64,000 bases of DNA from Maribacter sp. MMG018 (GTDB lineage: Bacteria > Bacteroidota > Bacteroidia > Flavobacteriales > Flavobacteriaceae): assembly GCF_018100785.1 (NCBI RefSeq), contig NZ_JAGJEC010000005.1, positions 124,001 through 188,000 of the forward strand, in the 5' to 3' direction. The notes beneath the pieces are model-generated. The model saw only the letters and a program-made list of their open reading frames with translations. It was not told the DNA's origin and did not search any database. The position numbers were made by a program, and so were the translations under genes. The first letter of the stretch is position 1. Each line of letters opens with the position of its first letter. Shown here piece after piece: positions 26,899 through 35,649 of this stretch.

Positions 26899-27545
26899 CC
26901 TTTCAATTCTGAAATAGTGCGTACCGGATCTGGACTTTTGAAAACAAAACTACCGGCAACAAGTACGTCCGCACCAGCTTCTACTAAATCCTTTGCATTT
27001 TTATTTGTAACCCCACCATCGATTTCTATCAATGTTTGAGCTTTTTTTCTAAGAATCATTTCTTTTAGGGCCTTTATTTTGTTGTAAGTATTTTCAATAA
27101 AGGTCTGACCTCCAAAACCAGGGTTTACACTCATGATAAGAACCATGTCTATATCTTGAATGGTATCTTCCAGTAGATTTATATTGGTATGTGGGTTTAA
27201 CGCGACCCCTGCTTTCATTCCCTGTGCCTTAATAGCCTGGATAGTTCTATGTAAATGAGTACAGGCCTCGTAATGTACCGTAAGGGTTGCTGCCCCTAGT
27301 TTTGCGAAGGTTTCAATATATCGGTCTGGATCTACGATCATTAAGTGAACATCCAACGGTTTTGTTGCGTATTTTTCAATTGCTTTTACAACAGGCATAC
27401 CGTACGAAATATTGGGTACAAAAACACCGTCCATTACATCTATATGGTGCCAATCTGCCTTACTGGCATTCACCATTTCAACATCTCGTTGCAAATTGCC
27501 AAAATCGGCGGCCAATAGCGAAGGGGCAATAAGAGGGTGTTTCAT
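26895..27545 (-). CDS. rpe: Ribulose-phosphate 3-epimerase
   Basis: 216 residues, a TIM barrel that interconverts ribulose-5-phosphate and xylulose-5-phosphate in the pentose phosphate pathway. The first strand carries APSLLAADF, metal-binding HIDVMDG lies near 34-40, VNPGFGGQ near 135-142 and IDGGV near 170. Length is typical. It is the first gene of a two-gene unit with ypdA; NADPH from the pentose phosphate pathway could supply YpdA, but the link is only inference. Confidence 0.95.
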   Translation of the reverse strand: MKHPLIAPSLLAADFGNLQRDVEMVNASKADWHHIDVMDGVFVPNISYGMPVVKAIEKYATKPLDVHLMIVDPDRYIETFAKLGAATLTVHYEACTHLHRTIQAIKAQGMKAGVALNPHTNINLLEDTIQDIDMVLIMSVNPGFGGQTFIENTYNKIKALKEMILRKKAQTLIEIDGGVTNKNAKDLVEAGADVLVAGSFVFKSPDPVRTISELKG

Positions 27546-27568
27546 CTTCTTTGAATTAAAATCCAGTA

Positions 27569-27576
27569 CAAAAATA
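27569..27576 (-). promoter_or_regulatory. Possible -7 element of the rpe-ypdA promoter
   Basis: On the minus strand these bases read TATTTTTG, an exact fit to TAnnTTTG, about 24 bases upstream of the rpe ATG. No convincing -33 element is visible. Confidence 0.4.
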
Positions 27577-27616
27577 AGTATTTGAATTCCTTATCTGAAA
27601 GGTATTGGTAATCCTT

Positions 27617-30600
27617 TTACTTAATTTGATCAATTGTCTGAAGCCCGTTTGTTTTTAGCATAGAATTTATTTTTGGCGAATTACTTTCAATGGTACGGTT
27701 CAGTTTATTCAAGTGAGTATTCAGCTCGGCAGAAAGCTCATCGAATACCTTATATGCGCCATCTGTTGGTCTTGCCTCTCCAGATTCTATACTTCTACGA
27801 AGTGACGCCAATCTGTTGTTCAGCTTTATAGGAAAATTCAAGGGGTCTTGGTTCGACTGGTTTTTTACTTGATATAGTTCTTCTTCTATTTCTGATAACT
27901 GGTCTATAAAAGAGGTAATTGTTTTCTTGTATTCCCTTTCTGTAAATTTTGATCTGTGGTCATTAAAAAACGATTTTATCTTTCTTATTTTAATGACCGC
28001 TTCGTTCGCGGCACTTGTCTTGGCCATTATTTTGTTGGCCAATTCAAATTGTTCGTCGAGATCGGTTTTGGTTATGCCTTTTAGATTAGGATCCATTTCA
28101 ATGTCAAAGGCGTATGTTTTTTCATAATCGCCCGTCTTCATTTTTACTTTATAGGTTCCAATAGGGGCTTTAGGGCCTCGACCGGGTCTTGCGCTCCAGA
28201 TTATCATTCCTTCGAAAGTTGTCGCTCCAGGGTATCTTAAGTCCCACGTAAAGGTATTTATGCCTTTTGCCGTGGTGGGTTTAGATGATCCCCCACGACG
28301 CCACCATGGTATATTGGGGTCAACGGGATATTCTGGTTTGCTTCCCGTAAAGGTGTTGATCAATTTATCGTTGGCATCGTAGATTTCAAAAGTGATCGTA
28401 TCTTTTTGATCTTTAAGATAGTATTGGACAACCGCATTGTTTATTCCTCTAATGGCATTCGCAGGCTTAAAAAGTACGGCTTCTTGTGAGTTCATTTCTG
28501 GCGTATATTGGCGTAGGGGCTGAATATCGTCCAATATCCAAAAGCCTCTACCGTGTGTACCTAAGACCACATCGTTGTCTTTTACGACCAAATCCCTAAC
28601 AGGAGTGTCCGGAAGCTCTAATTGTAAGCTTTGCCATAATTCGCCGTCGTTTATGGAGAAATAAACGCCGTGCTCGGTCGCCAAAAACAAAAGTCCTTCC
28701 CTGACCGGATCTTCCCTGACCGCTCTGGCAAAATGACCGTCGGCTATACCGTTTATAATTTTGGTCCATGTTTTACCATAATCGTGTGTCTTAAATACAT
28801 AGGGCTGTCTGTCGTCTACTTGGTATCGGTTGGCGGCAACGTACAGAGTACCCGGGTTGTGGCGCGATTCGTCGATGATACTTACGCGAGAGAATTTGGG
28901 TAAATCTTTAGGGGTAATGTCTTGCCAATTTTCTCCGCCGTCTCGAGTTATGTGTATTTTTCCATCGTCCGATCCTGCCCAAATGGTATTAATATCGTGG
29001 TACGAAGGAGCCAGTGCAAAAACAGTGGCGTATATTTCCGGCCCGTTCATGTCCATGGTGATTACTCCTCCTGTTTTACCTAACGTAGATGGGTCTGCAT
29101 AGGTAAGGTCTGGACTTATCTTTTGCCAAGATTGCCCATCGTCGGTCGTTTTCCATACGTGTTGTGAACAGGTGTACATTACATTAGGGTCTTTGGGGGC
29201 GAACATAATGGGGAATGTCCACTGCCAACGTTCGGGCAAAGCACTGGCGGGTTCACCCGAAAAAAACCTTGGATATACCTGTATGTCCCTAATTTGTCCG
29301 TTGCTTCGATCGTAACGTGTTAGCAATGCACCTTGGCTACCGGCATAAAAAATATCGGGGTTTGTCGGGTGTTGGGTAATCCAACCGCTTTCGCCACCGC
29401 CAACGGCATAGGCCCAGCCATCACCTTGCCCTCGTGCCTGCATATGTTGCCAACCATCACTGGGTACCGCAATGGTACTATTGTCTTGTTGTGCGCCGGC
29501 CACGTGATAGGGGACATCGCTTGTTGCCATTACATGATAGAGTTGGGTGGTTGTATAATCTTCTTCGGTCCATGATTTTCCTCCGTTGATACTTACCACA
29601 CCACCACCGTCATTGGAAGAAATCATACGTTCAGGGTCGTTGGGGTCTATCCATAGATCATGGTTGTCTCCATGGGGTACTTTTATTTCGGTGTCAAAAG
29701 TTTTGCCACCATCGGTCGATTTCCAAAAATTAACATTAAGGCCATATACAGTTTCCCTATCTTGGGGATCTGCATATATTCTAGAATAATAAAAGGCACG
29801 TTGTCTAAGTTTACGTTCATTATTGGTCAATTGCCATGTTTTTCCTCCATCGTCCGAACGAAAAACACCGCCTTCATTGGCTTCTATAATGGCCCATACG
29901 CGATTAGAATCTGCGGGCGATACCGTAACGCCGATTTTACCCAAGGGGCCTTCGGGCATGCCGGGGTTTTTAGTGAGGTCGTTCCATGTTTCACCACCAT
30001 CGGTAGATTTCCATAGCTTACAATCAGGTCCGCCTCCCCACATTTTCCATGCCTTTCTTTGAACTTGCCATGTGCTTGCGTACAACACTTTAGGGTTGTT
30101 GCGGTCTATGATCAAATCTACGGCACCGGCCTTATCGCTAACGTACAGAACTTTTTTCCATGTATTACCGCCATCGGTACTTTTGAATACCCCACGTTCT
30201 TCATTATCTCCATACGGATGTCCAAGCGCGGCCACGTATACGATATCGGGGTCGGTAGGGTGAATTCGAATTCTAGATACGGCCTGTGTTTCTTCCAATC
30301 CTAAATGTTTCCATGTCTTTCCGCCATCGGTCGTTTTGTATACACCATCACCCTGCGTAATACTACCTCGAAGCTGAACTTCGCCCATGCCAATGTAAAC
30401 AATATCAGGATTTGTCTCTGCAATGGCCACGGCCCCTACAGATGAACTCGTAATTTGTCCGTCAGTAACGGGAAACCATTCATTGCCACCGTCAGTAGTT
30501 TTCCATAGACCTCCTCCGGTAGCGCCAAAGTAATATTCATTTGGCCGACTGGGGCTGCCTGCGGAGGCAAGGGATCGCCCACCTCTTACGGGGCCAATAT

Positions 30601-30739
30601 TTCTCCATTTGAGATTTTTGTAAAAAACTTCGCCAATTTCAGTAACGGCTTCTGAACGATCGGAGGTTTCTTGAGCGTTTATGATACCGCATCCAGATAA
30701 GATGATAAAAATAAAGAACGATAAAAACTTAGGTTTCAT
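27617..30739 (-). CDS. Large BNR/Asp-box repeat lipoprotein (sortilin-like propeller)
   Basis: 1040 residues. The N-terminal signal ends in LSGC, a good lipobox. Many Asp-box repeats of the form S-x-D-G-G-x-T-W (for example TTDGGKTWKH, STDGGNTWKK, SDDGGKTWQL) cover roughly residues 45-700 and form one or two beta-propellers like those of sortilin/Vps10 and sialidases. The last 300 residues hold a beta-sandwich-like stretch and then a helical part. Such proteins are common in Bacteroidota and are often annotated as glycosyl hydrolases, but I see no proof of a catalytic site. There is no T9SS C-terminal sorting domain. It probably acts at the cell surface or in the periplasm on polymers or peptides. 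Confidence 0.85.
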   Translation of the reverse strand: MKPKFLSFFIFIILSGCGIINAQETSDRSEAVTEIGEVFYKNLKWRNIGPVRGGRSLASAGSPSRPNEYYFGATGGGLWKTTDGGNEWFPVTDGQITSSSVGAVAIAETNPDIVYIGMGEVQLRGSITQGDGVYKTTDGGKTWKHLGLEETQAVSRIRIHPTDPDIVYVAALGHPYGDNEERGVFKSTDGGNTWKKVLYVSDKAGAVDLIIDRNNPKVLYASTWQVQRKAWKMWGGGPDCKLWKSTDGGETWNDLTKNPGMPEGPLGKIGVTVSPADSNRVWAIIEANEGGVFRSDDGGKTWQLTNNERKLRQRAFYYSRIYADPQDRETVYGLNVNFWKSTDGGKTFDTEIKVPHGDNHDLWIDPNDPERMISSNDGGGVVSINGGKSWTEEDYTTTQLYHVMATSDVPYHVAGAQQDNSTIAVPSDGWQHMQARGQGDGWAYAVGGGESGWITQHPTNPDIFYAGSQGALLTRYDRSNGQIRDIQVYPRFFSGEPASALPERWQWTFPIMFAPKDPNVMYTCSQHVWKTTDDGQSWQKISPDLTYADPSTLGKTGGVITMDMNGPEIYATVFALAPSYHDINTIWAGSDDGKIHITRDGGENWQDITPKDLPKFSRVSIIDESRHNPGTLYVAANRYQVDDRQPYVFKTHDYGKTWTKIINGIADGHFARAVREDPVREGLLFLATEHGVYFSINDGELWQSLQLELPDTPVRDLVVKDNDVVLGTHGRGFWILDDIQPLRQYTPEMNSQEAVLFKPANAIRGINNAVVQYYLKDQKDTITFEIYDANDKLINTFTGSKPEYPVDPNIPWWRRGGSSKPTTAKGINTFTWDLRYPGATTFEGMIIWSARPGRGPKAPIGTYKVKMKTGDYEKTYAFDIEMDPNLKGITKTDLDEQFELANKIMAKTSAANEAVIKIRKIKSFFNDHRSKFTEREYKKTITSFIDQLSEIEEELYQVKNQSNQDPLNFPIKLNNRLASLRRSIESGEARPTDGAYKVFDELSAELNTHLNKLNRTIESNSPKINSMLKTNGLQTIDQIK

Positions 30740-31006
30740 TTGATTGTTGTTTGGTGGTCGGTTAAAATATAAGTCTGAAAATAATGATTTAATCTGTCAA
30801 TAGTAAAGGGGCGGGTAATTTTAACGCCCTATAAATTTGCTCAATAAAGTAGTTGTATTTAAAGTCTTTTCTTTTGTTGATAATTATAAAAAGTGGTTCG
30901 TATTTTGTCAATTTTACAATAGACAGAAATCGTATGGAACCGGACATTGTAACTATGGTCACCGTTCTTTTTGTCAAGGGTAATCTATATATCGACCGAA
31001 TATGTA

Positions 31007-33652
31007 TTAGTCTTCGCCTGTATATATTTTATTCTTTTCGTCTCCTCCGGCAATAATGTATGCGAATAGGTCCAATATCTCTTCTTCGTTCAGTCTGTTC
31101 AATAATCCTGGCGGCATGGGAGAAATAGGGGACAGTTCTTTTTTTACAATGTTGTTCTTGTTCAGGGTAACGGTGTAGCTTTCATTAAATGGATTTGGCA
31201 TTATTACAATAGAGTCACCGGCATCGGACTTAATTCTCCCTGCAATTTTCTGATCGTTCTTTAGATAAAAAAGAGTATTCGCGTATTGATCGGAAACTTC
31301 GTCGTTAGGACTGTAGATGGCGAACATAAGGTCATAGGTGCTAAATTTGGTATGGGCCTGGGTGAGGTCCGGTCCGGCAGCACCTCCTTCGCCCCTCATT
31401 CTATGGCAAAGAATACAGGTCGCCGAGGCAAAGGCTCTTTTGCCATCGGCTATAGTTCCGTTATACGAATCCAATCCGCCCCAGACAATATTGCCCATGT
31501 CATCACCAGAGTAATTTTTGCCCGGACCTTTGGGTTGTGGCAGGTCGGCAATGGCGGATGTGGGGGAATAAGAGCCGGAAATTTCAGAATAATAGTCCCG
31601 GTCTTTGGTCGGTACATGGGTCAGGGCCCTCTGTCTTACATTTTCCATATATGCTTTAAAGCTCATGCCTCCTTTGCTGCCCAATACGTCAAAATACCAA
31701 GAAAAGTATCGTTTTCTCAGTTCGTCCGTCCAACCTTTATCGGCATTGCTTAAAAGCATACCGTAATAAATAGCTTCACTTGGGGGCATCTTTGATATAA
31801 CTTCCCTAATTAGCGGACCGTATTGTTCACTTCTAAGGGTAGCTTCTTCAGATAGCATCTCTACCCCATCGGTAATGGTTTTTTGTTCTGTATGGTGCTC
31901 TAACTGGTCTACTAATTTTTCAATGATGCCATCGGCCTTCAAATACAACAAAATTTGCCCCAGTTCTTTAGAGACGGCGTTGTTCTTGTTTGGGAACATT
32001 GGGTTTAATTTTTTGATAATCGCATGGCTTTCCTGTTTACTTGGTTGCCCCATTCTTATAAAGTTTAAGGAATACGAGCGTAAAAGGTCGATTTGTTTTT
32101 CGAAAGGCAGGGTGTCGATGTTTATTTGTTGCAGTTTAGAAAGTATTAGCGATTGTAATTCTTTGTTTCCTTGATGACTTAGGGCAATGCTACCTTCTAT
32201 AGTTTTTGTCGCATCTGTTTCTTTCGCATAAAGATCCAGCCATGTATCTTCCGGTTGGTGTTCTAACGCTATGCGAGAAGCATATCGAATAAAACGATCC
32301 TTGTTGTTTAGGTGTTTCCATGCGAGAGAAACGCCTTCCGGTGATGTTGTATGGTGATATTTCTCTATCTGTTTGCGTAATTCGCGCGCTTTGTTTGTTG
32401 TTTTTCGAGAAGTTGTTTTTTCTGTGTTTTCTGTGCCGATATAGCTAAGTCGGTATAGGCGCGAATCTAATCTACGGCCACCAGTGGCAAAATATAGGTT
32501 TCCGTCATTTCCGGCAACCATGTCTGTCAAGGGCAGGGGAGTGCCCGATAAAAATTCTTCCCTTTTGGCTGTGTAAGAACTTCCGTTAGGTTTAAGGTCT
32601 ATGAAATAAACGGTGCCAAAACTCCAGTCCATGACCAGTAGCCCGTTTTGATATTTTGTTGGAAAATTAAGATGAGAGGCAGCCAGTACGGCTGTAGGGG
32701 AGCCTTGTTCCAGATTATGTACCGCTGGTAGGTTGTCGGGGTAATACGCCGGCCATTTTCCCGATCCGGTGCGCCATCCATATTCACTGCCACTGGTTAC
32801 ATGACAAATACGGGTAGGTCTGTACCATGGCATACCAATGTCCCATTCCATATCGGCGTCATAGGTAAACAATTCACCATCGTTGTTAAATGCTATGTCA
32901 AACGGATTTCTGTAACCGACACTGATTAGTTGCCACGAAGAACCGTCCTCGTTAAATTTGGTAATCCATCCTCCCGGCGCTTTTATGTCGTTCGCATGGC
33001 CTCTTGCATCCAAATAAGGTGTAAAAAGGTTGTCTTCGTCCCAATTTGTCGGGATTAGGCTGTTTTCTTTTACCGTATTTGGGATCAAGGTATGGTTTCC
33101 GGCAATAAAATAAATGTCTTTACCATCCGGTGATAGGGCAAAACTATGAGGGCCGTGCTCACCATTTCCTTGAAGCTTTAGTAGCATTGTAACCGTGTCC
33201 AGTGTTCCGTCTTGGTCGGCATCGGTTATTCTGTATATGCCGCTCCCATTTTGCTTGTTGTCGGTAATGTCATCGTTCCAATTTTTGTTCACAGCTACAT
33301 AAAGACTATTAAAAGCCCAAAGAAGTCCGTGGGCCTCGCCAATTTCCAGATCCAAAGGTGTAACGTCTTTAGGTTTAATGGTCTTATTTTTTTTGGGAGT
33401 GTCAAATTGATAAATGTTTCCGTATTGGTCACAGGCATACATCTGGTTGTGGTCACCTTGTGCCAGCGCGACCCATGAACCTTGGTCGTTATCGCTTGGA
33501 TGGTAGATTTCTTCCAGAGCAAAACCTTCGGGTATGGAAAACGAGATTTCGTCGTTAGATTCTTTGTTCTGTTCTGTTTTGTTGTCCTGACATGATAAGA
33601 AGAATAAAATAAGGACTACGGTAGTAGTGGTATGTAAAAATTTTTGGTGCAT
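31007..33652 (-). CDS. Sugar-dehydrogenase-like propeller lipoprotein with a C-terminal haem c domain
   Basis: 881 residues. The signal peptide ends in FLSC, so a lipoprotein is likely. Residues about 40-400 resemble the beta-propeller of PQQ-type glucose/sorbosone dehydrogenases (HGLLWAFNSLYVA, GPHSFALSPDGKDIYF, GYRNPFDIAFN). A helical middle of about 270 residues, possibly HEAT-like, is followed by a haem c domain with CILCH and GAAGPDLT near 750-770. This fusion is typical of periplasmic oxidoreductases of Bacteroidota and Planctomycetota whose substrate is unknown; electrons could pass to the cytochrome part. About 270 bases without a gene separate it from the BNR protein; shared carbohydrate processing is only a guess. 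Confidence 0.8.
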   Translation of the reverse strand: MHQKFLHTTTTVVLILFFLSCQDNKTEQNKESNDEISFSIPEGFALEEIYHPSDNDQGSWVALAQGDHNQMYACDQYGNIYQFDTPKKNKTIKPKDVTPLDLEIGEAHGLLWAFNSLYVAVNKNWNDDITDNKQNGSGIYRITDADQDGTLDTVTMLLKLQGNGEHGPHSFALSPDGKDIYFIAGNHTLIPNTVKENSLIPTNWDEDNLFTPYLDARGHANDIKAPGGWITKFNEDGSSWQLISVGYRNPFDIAFNNDGELFTYDADMEWDIGMPWYRPTRICHVTSGSEYGWRTGSGKWPAYYPDNLPAVHNLEQGSPTAVLAASHLNFPTKYQNGLLVMDWSFGTVYFIDLKPNGSSYTAKREEFLSGTPLPLTDMVAGNDGNLYFATGGRRLDSRLYRLSYIGTENTEKTTSRKTTNKARELRKQIEKYHHTTSPEGVSLAWKHLNNKDRFIRYASRIALEHQPEDTWLDLYAKETDATKTIEGSIALSHQGNKELQSLILSKLQQINIDTLPFEKQIDLLRSYSLNFIRMGQPSKQESHAIIKKLNPMFPNKNNAVSKELGQILLYLKADGIIEKLVDQLEHHTEQKTITDGVEMLSEEATLRSEQYGPLIREVISKMPPSEAIYYGMLLSNADKGWTDELRKRYFSWYFDVLGSKGGMSFKAYMENVRQRALTHVPTKDRDYYSEISGSYSPTSAIADLPQPKGPGKNYSGDDMGNIVWGGLDSYNGTIADGKRAFASATCILCHRMRGEGGAAGPDLTQAHTKFSTYDLMFAIYSPNDEVSDQYANTLFYLKNDQKIAGRIKSDAGDSIVIMPNPFNESYTVTLNKNNIVKKELSPISPMPPGLLNRLNEEEILDLFAYIIAGGDEKNKIYTGED

Positions 33653-33699
33653 TGGGTTGGTCTTTATCTCTTAAAGATACAAACTTACCCAATTGGTTT

Positions 33700-34152
33700 T
33701 CAGCTTAATTGACGAAGACCTTCGTAAAGTACGGTACTCACGGCATTAGAAAGGTTCAGGCTTCTTATATAAGGGCTGTATAAGGGAATTTTAGCTGTTT
33801 GATTACTATTTTGTTCTAATAGAAACTTGGGCAGACCTACCGATTCTTTTCCGAAAACAAGATACATGTCGTCTTTAAATTCAATATCCCAATGGGTCTT
33901 TTTGGCCGAGGCGGAAAAGAAAACCATTTTTTTGTTCAGGTGCTCTTTAAAAAAAGTCTCTTGGTTTTCGTATTCCAATACATTTAAGTGTTGCCAATAA
34001 TCAAGGCCGGCACGTTTTAAACGCTTATCGGTAATTTCGAAACCATACGGTTTTACCAAGTGTAAGGTAGACCCGGTGGCCAAGGCCAATCTGCCTATGT
34101 TGCCCGTATTGTTCGGAATCTCGGGTTCTATGAGAACAATGTTAAAGCCCAT
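33700..34152 (-). CDS. trmL: tRNA (cytidine/uridine(34)-2'-O)-methyltransferase TrmL
   Basis: 150 residues, a minimal SPOUT methyltransferase that methylates the wobble base of tRNA-Leu isoacceptors. PEIPNNTGNIGR (about 10-21), FGKESVGLP near 98-106 and SLNLSNAVSTVLYE near 128-141 are the three SPOUT motifs forming the trefoil knot. The ATG overlaps the stop of the upstream VF530-family gene by one base (TAATG). Confidence 0.94.
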   Translation of the reverse strand: MGFNIVLIEPEIPNNTGNIGRLALATGSTLHLVKPYGFEITDKRLKRAGLDYWQHLNVLEYENQETFFKEHLNKKMVFFSASAKKTHWDIEFKDDMYLVFGKESVGLPKFLLEQNSNQTAKIPLYSPYIRSLNLSNAVSTVLYEGLRQLS

Positions 34153-34394
34153 TAATTTTTAGGTAATGATTTTAAATAGAGCGCTTCTACTTTTGAACGG
34201 GCCCAAGGGGTTCTTCTTAAAAATTTTAAGCTAGATTTTATAGAAGGGTTACTTTTAAAACAGTTGATGTTTATTTTACTTGCCAGCTCTTCCCAAGTGT
34301 ATTTTTCCGTTAGTTCTTCCAATATGTCCACTAATTTTACACCGTGTAGCGGATTGTTAGGTTGTGTCTTGGGCGATTTTTTTTCAGGTTCCAT
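34152..34394 (-). CDS. VF530-family small protein
   Basis: 80 residues, basic and helical. The core [21 protein letters not shown] and the later [23 protein letters not shown] segment match the VF530 (DUF2132) family, small proteins with a possible DNA-binding fold and no settled function. The gene is translationally coupled to trmL. It starts about 100 bases downstream of the second rpoD terminator. Confidence 0.85.
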   Translation of the reverse strand: MEPEKKSPKTQPNNPLHGVKLVDILEELTEKYTWEELASKININCFKSNPSIKSSLKFLRRTPWARSKVEALYLKSLPKN

Positions 34395-34488
34395 AAGAAG
34401 GCTTTGTTAATGTATCTATAGTTCCATTTTTGTGTGAGCTCCTTTAAATTAGAGGCTTTTCTTAAATTGAGTTTGTGTGTTATAAATG

Positions 34489-34516
34489 AAAAAACTCCGG
34501 TAATCAGCCGGAGTTT
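34489..34516 (-). terminator. Second terminator downstream of rpoD
   Basis: Stem AAACTCCGG/CCGGAGTTT (34492-34500 with 34508-34516), 7-base loop, followed on the minus strand by six T. The 3' arm as read on the plus strand continues into the leader element at 34510-34531. Confidence 0.8.
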
Positions 34517-34531
34517 ATTCATCAATCAAAA
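34510..34531 (+). repeat. Leader element, copy 2 (see 285-307)
   Basis: The same bases as 285-307 minus one T: GGAGTTT followed by ATTCATCAATCAAAA. It sits between two terminator hairpins of the minus-strand rpoD unit. No recognisable gene follows it on the plus strand; only a 7-codon open frame starts at 34543. Confidence 0.5.
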
Positions 34532-34555
34532 AACGAACAGTCATGATAAACTGTT
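34528..34555 (-). terminator. First terminator downstream of rpoD
   Basis: On the minus strand AACAGT and ACTGTT (34550-34555 and 34536-34541) form a 6-base-pair stem around an 8-base loop, followed by CG and six T. It is about 75 bases after the rpoD stop and would act in tandem with the hairpin at 34489-34516. Confidence 0.6.
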
Positions 34556-34627
34556 GTTACCGATAAAATTACAACTAATATGCCAAAATTCCAATTTAGG
34601 GAATATTTAACGTGTAATTTTTACTAG

Positions 34628-35491
34628 TTATCCAAGATATGTTTTCAATATCTTGCTTCTAGAAGTGTGTTTTAGCCTTCTGATCGCTTTTTCTTTAATT
34701 TGGCGAACCCTTTCCCTGGTTAGGTCAAAAGTTTCCCCTATTTCTTCCAATGTCATGGAATGTTGGCCCGCAAGTCCGAAATACAATCTTATAACGTCCG
34801 CTTCTCTCGGAGTTAAAGTTTCAAGGGCACGTTCTATTTCTGTACGTAGCGACTCGTGCAACAATTCCCTGTCCGGGTTTGGAGATTCGCCACTGCGCAA
34901 TACATCATAAAGGTTAGAATCTTCACCGTCGATCAATGGGGCATCCATAGATACGTGTCGCCCAGAGTTCTTTAGTGATTGTTTTACATCTTCTACCGTC
35001 ATGTCCAATTCTTTGGCGATCTCTTCCGCAGAAGGTATACGCTCATGGGCTTGCTCTAAGAAGGCAAATGTTTTGTTGATCTTGTTTATAGATCCAATTT
35101 TGTTCAAAGGCAAACGAACTATACGCGATTGTTCGGCCAATGCCTGTAATATAGATTGACGGATCCACCATACGGCGTAGGAGATAAATTTAAATCCCCG
35201 CGTTTCGTCAAAACGCTGTGCAGCTTTGATAAGGCCAAGGTTTCCCTCGTTAATCAAATCCGGTAAAGTAAGTCCTTGGTTTTGGTACTGTTTAGCTACT
35301 GATACCACGAATCGGAGGTTGGCTTTTGTAAGTTTTTCAAGAGCGATCTGGTCGCCTGCCTTGATGCGTTGTGCCAACTCTACTTCCTCATCAGCGGTAA
35401 TCAAATCTACTTTTCCAATTTCTTGTAAGTACTTGTCCAAAGATGCGGTCTCCCTGTTGGTGACCTGTTTAGTAATCTTAAGCTGTCTCAT
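34628..35491 (-). CDS. rpoD: Primary RNA polymerase sigma factor (short Bacteroidota type)
   Basis: 287 residues. Regions 1.2 to 4.2 are complete: [14 protein letters not shown] (1.2), the highly conserved 2.1-2.4 block with [20 protein letters not shown] and [10 protein letters not shown], region 3, and region 4.2 with [16 protein letters not shown]. Region 1.1, found in E. coli RpoD, is missing, which is normal for this phylum, where the housekeeping sigma recognises TTTG/TAnnTTTG promoters. The gene stands alone, with tandem terminators downstream. Confidence 0.95.
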   Translation of the reverse strand: MRQLKITKQVTNRETASLDKYLQEIGKVDLITADEEVELAQRIKAGDQIALEKLTKANLRFVVSVAKQYQNQGLTLPDLINEGNLGLIKAAQRFDETRGFKFISYAVWWIRQSILQALAEQSRIVRLPLNKIGSINKINKTFAFLEQAHERIPSAEEIAKELDMTVEDVKQSLKNSGRHVSMDAPLIDGEDSNLYDVLRSGESPNPDRELLHESLRTEIERALETLTPREADVIRLYFGLAGQHSMTLEEIGETFDLTRERVRQIKEKAIRRLKHTSRSKILKTYLG

Positions 35492-35601
35492 TAATGTAAA
35501 TTAAGTTCAATCTGCATAGACTGCATATACTTATACGTTGAAATCTTCGAAATGTTACAAACGCGGTAAAAAAAAATGATTTTTCCGTTGAAATACATAA
35601 A

Positions 35602-35630
35602 AAAAGCCCCAACTATTGAGTTGGGGCTTC
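35602..35630 (-). terminator. Terminator of pnp
   Basis: Stem AAGCCCCAACT/AGTTGGGGCTT (35604-35614 with 35619-35629), 4-base loop, followed on the minus strand by a run of T. It lies about 20 bases after the pnp stop. Confidence 0.9.
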
Positions 35631-35649
35631 TATTTTAACACAAGATATA

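Noticed and set aside
29660..30016. Several plus-strand frames opposite the BNR protein
   Set aside because: The Asp-box repeats create repeated codons that keep the reverse strand open; there is no independent coding signal.
27617..30739. The repeated GGxTW motifs considered as a DNA tandem repeat
   Set aside because: The repeats are protein-level Asp-boxes with divergent codons, so they are propeller blades rather than a DNA repeat array.
31286..31753. A 155-codon open frame on the plus strand inside the haem c lipoprotein gene
   Set aside because: It is antisense to a gene with clear domains and its product has the random-looking composition of a shadow frame.
34337..34525. A 62-codon minus-strand frame overlapping the VF530-family gene and a terminator
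   Set aside because: It runs through the hairpin at 34489-34516 and overlaps a gene with family support; the product has no motif.
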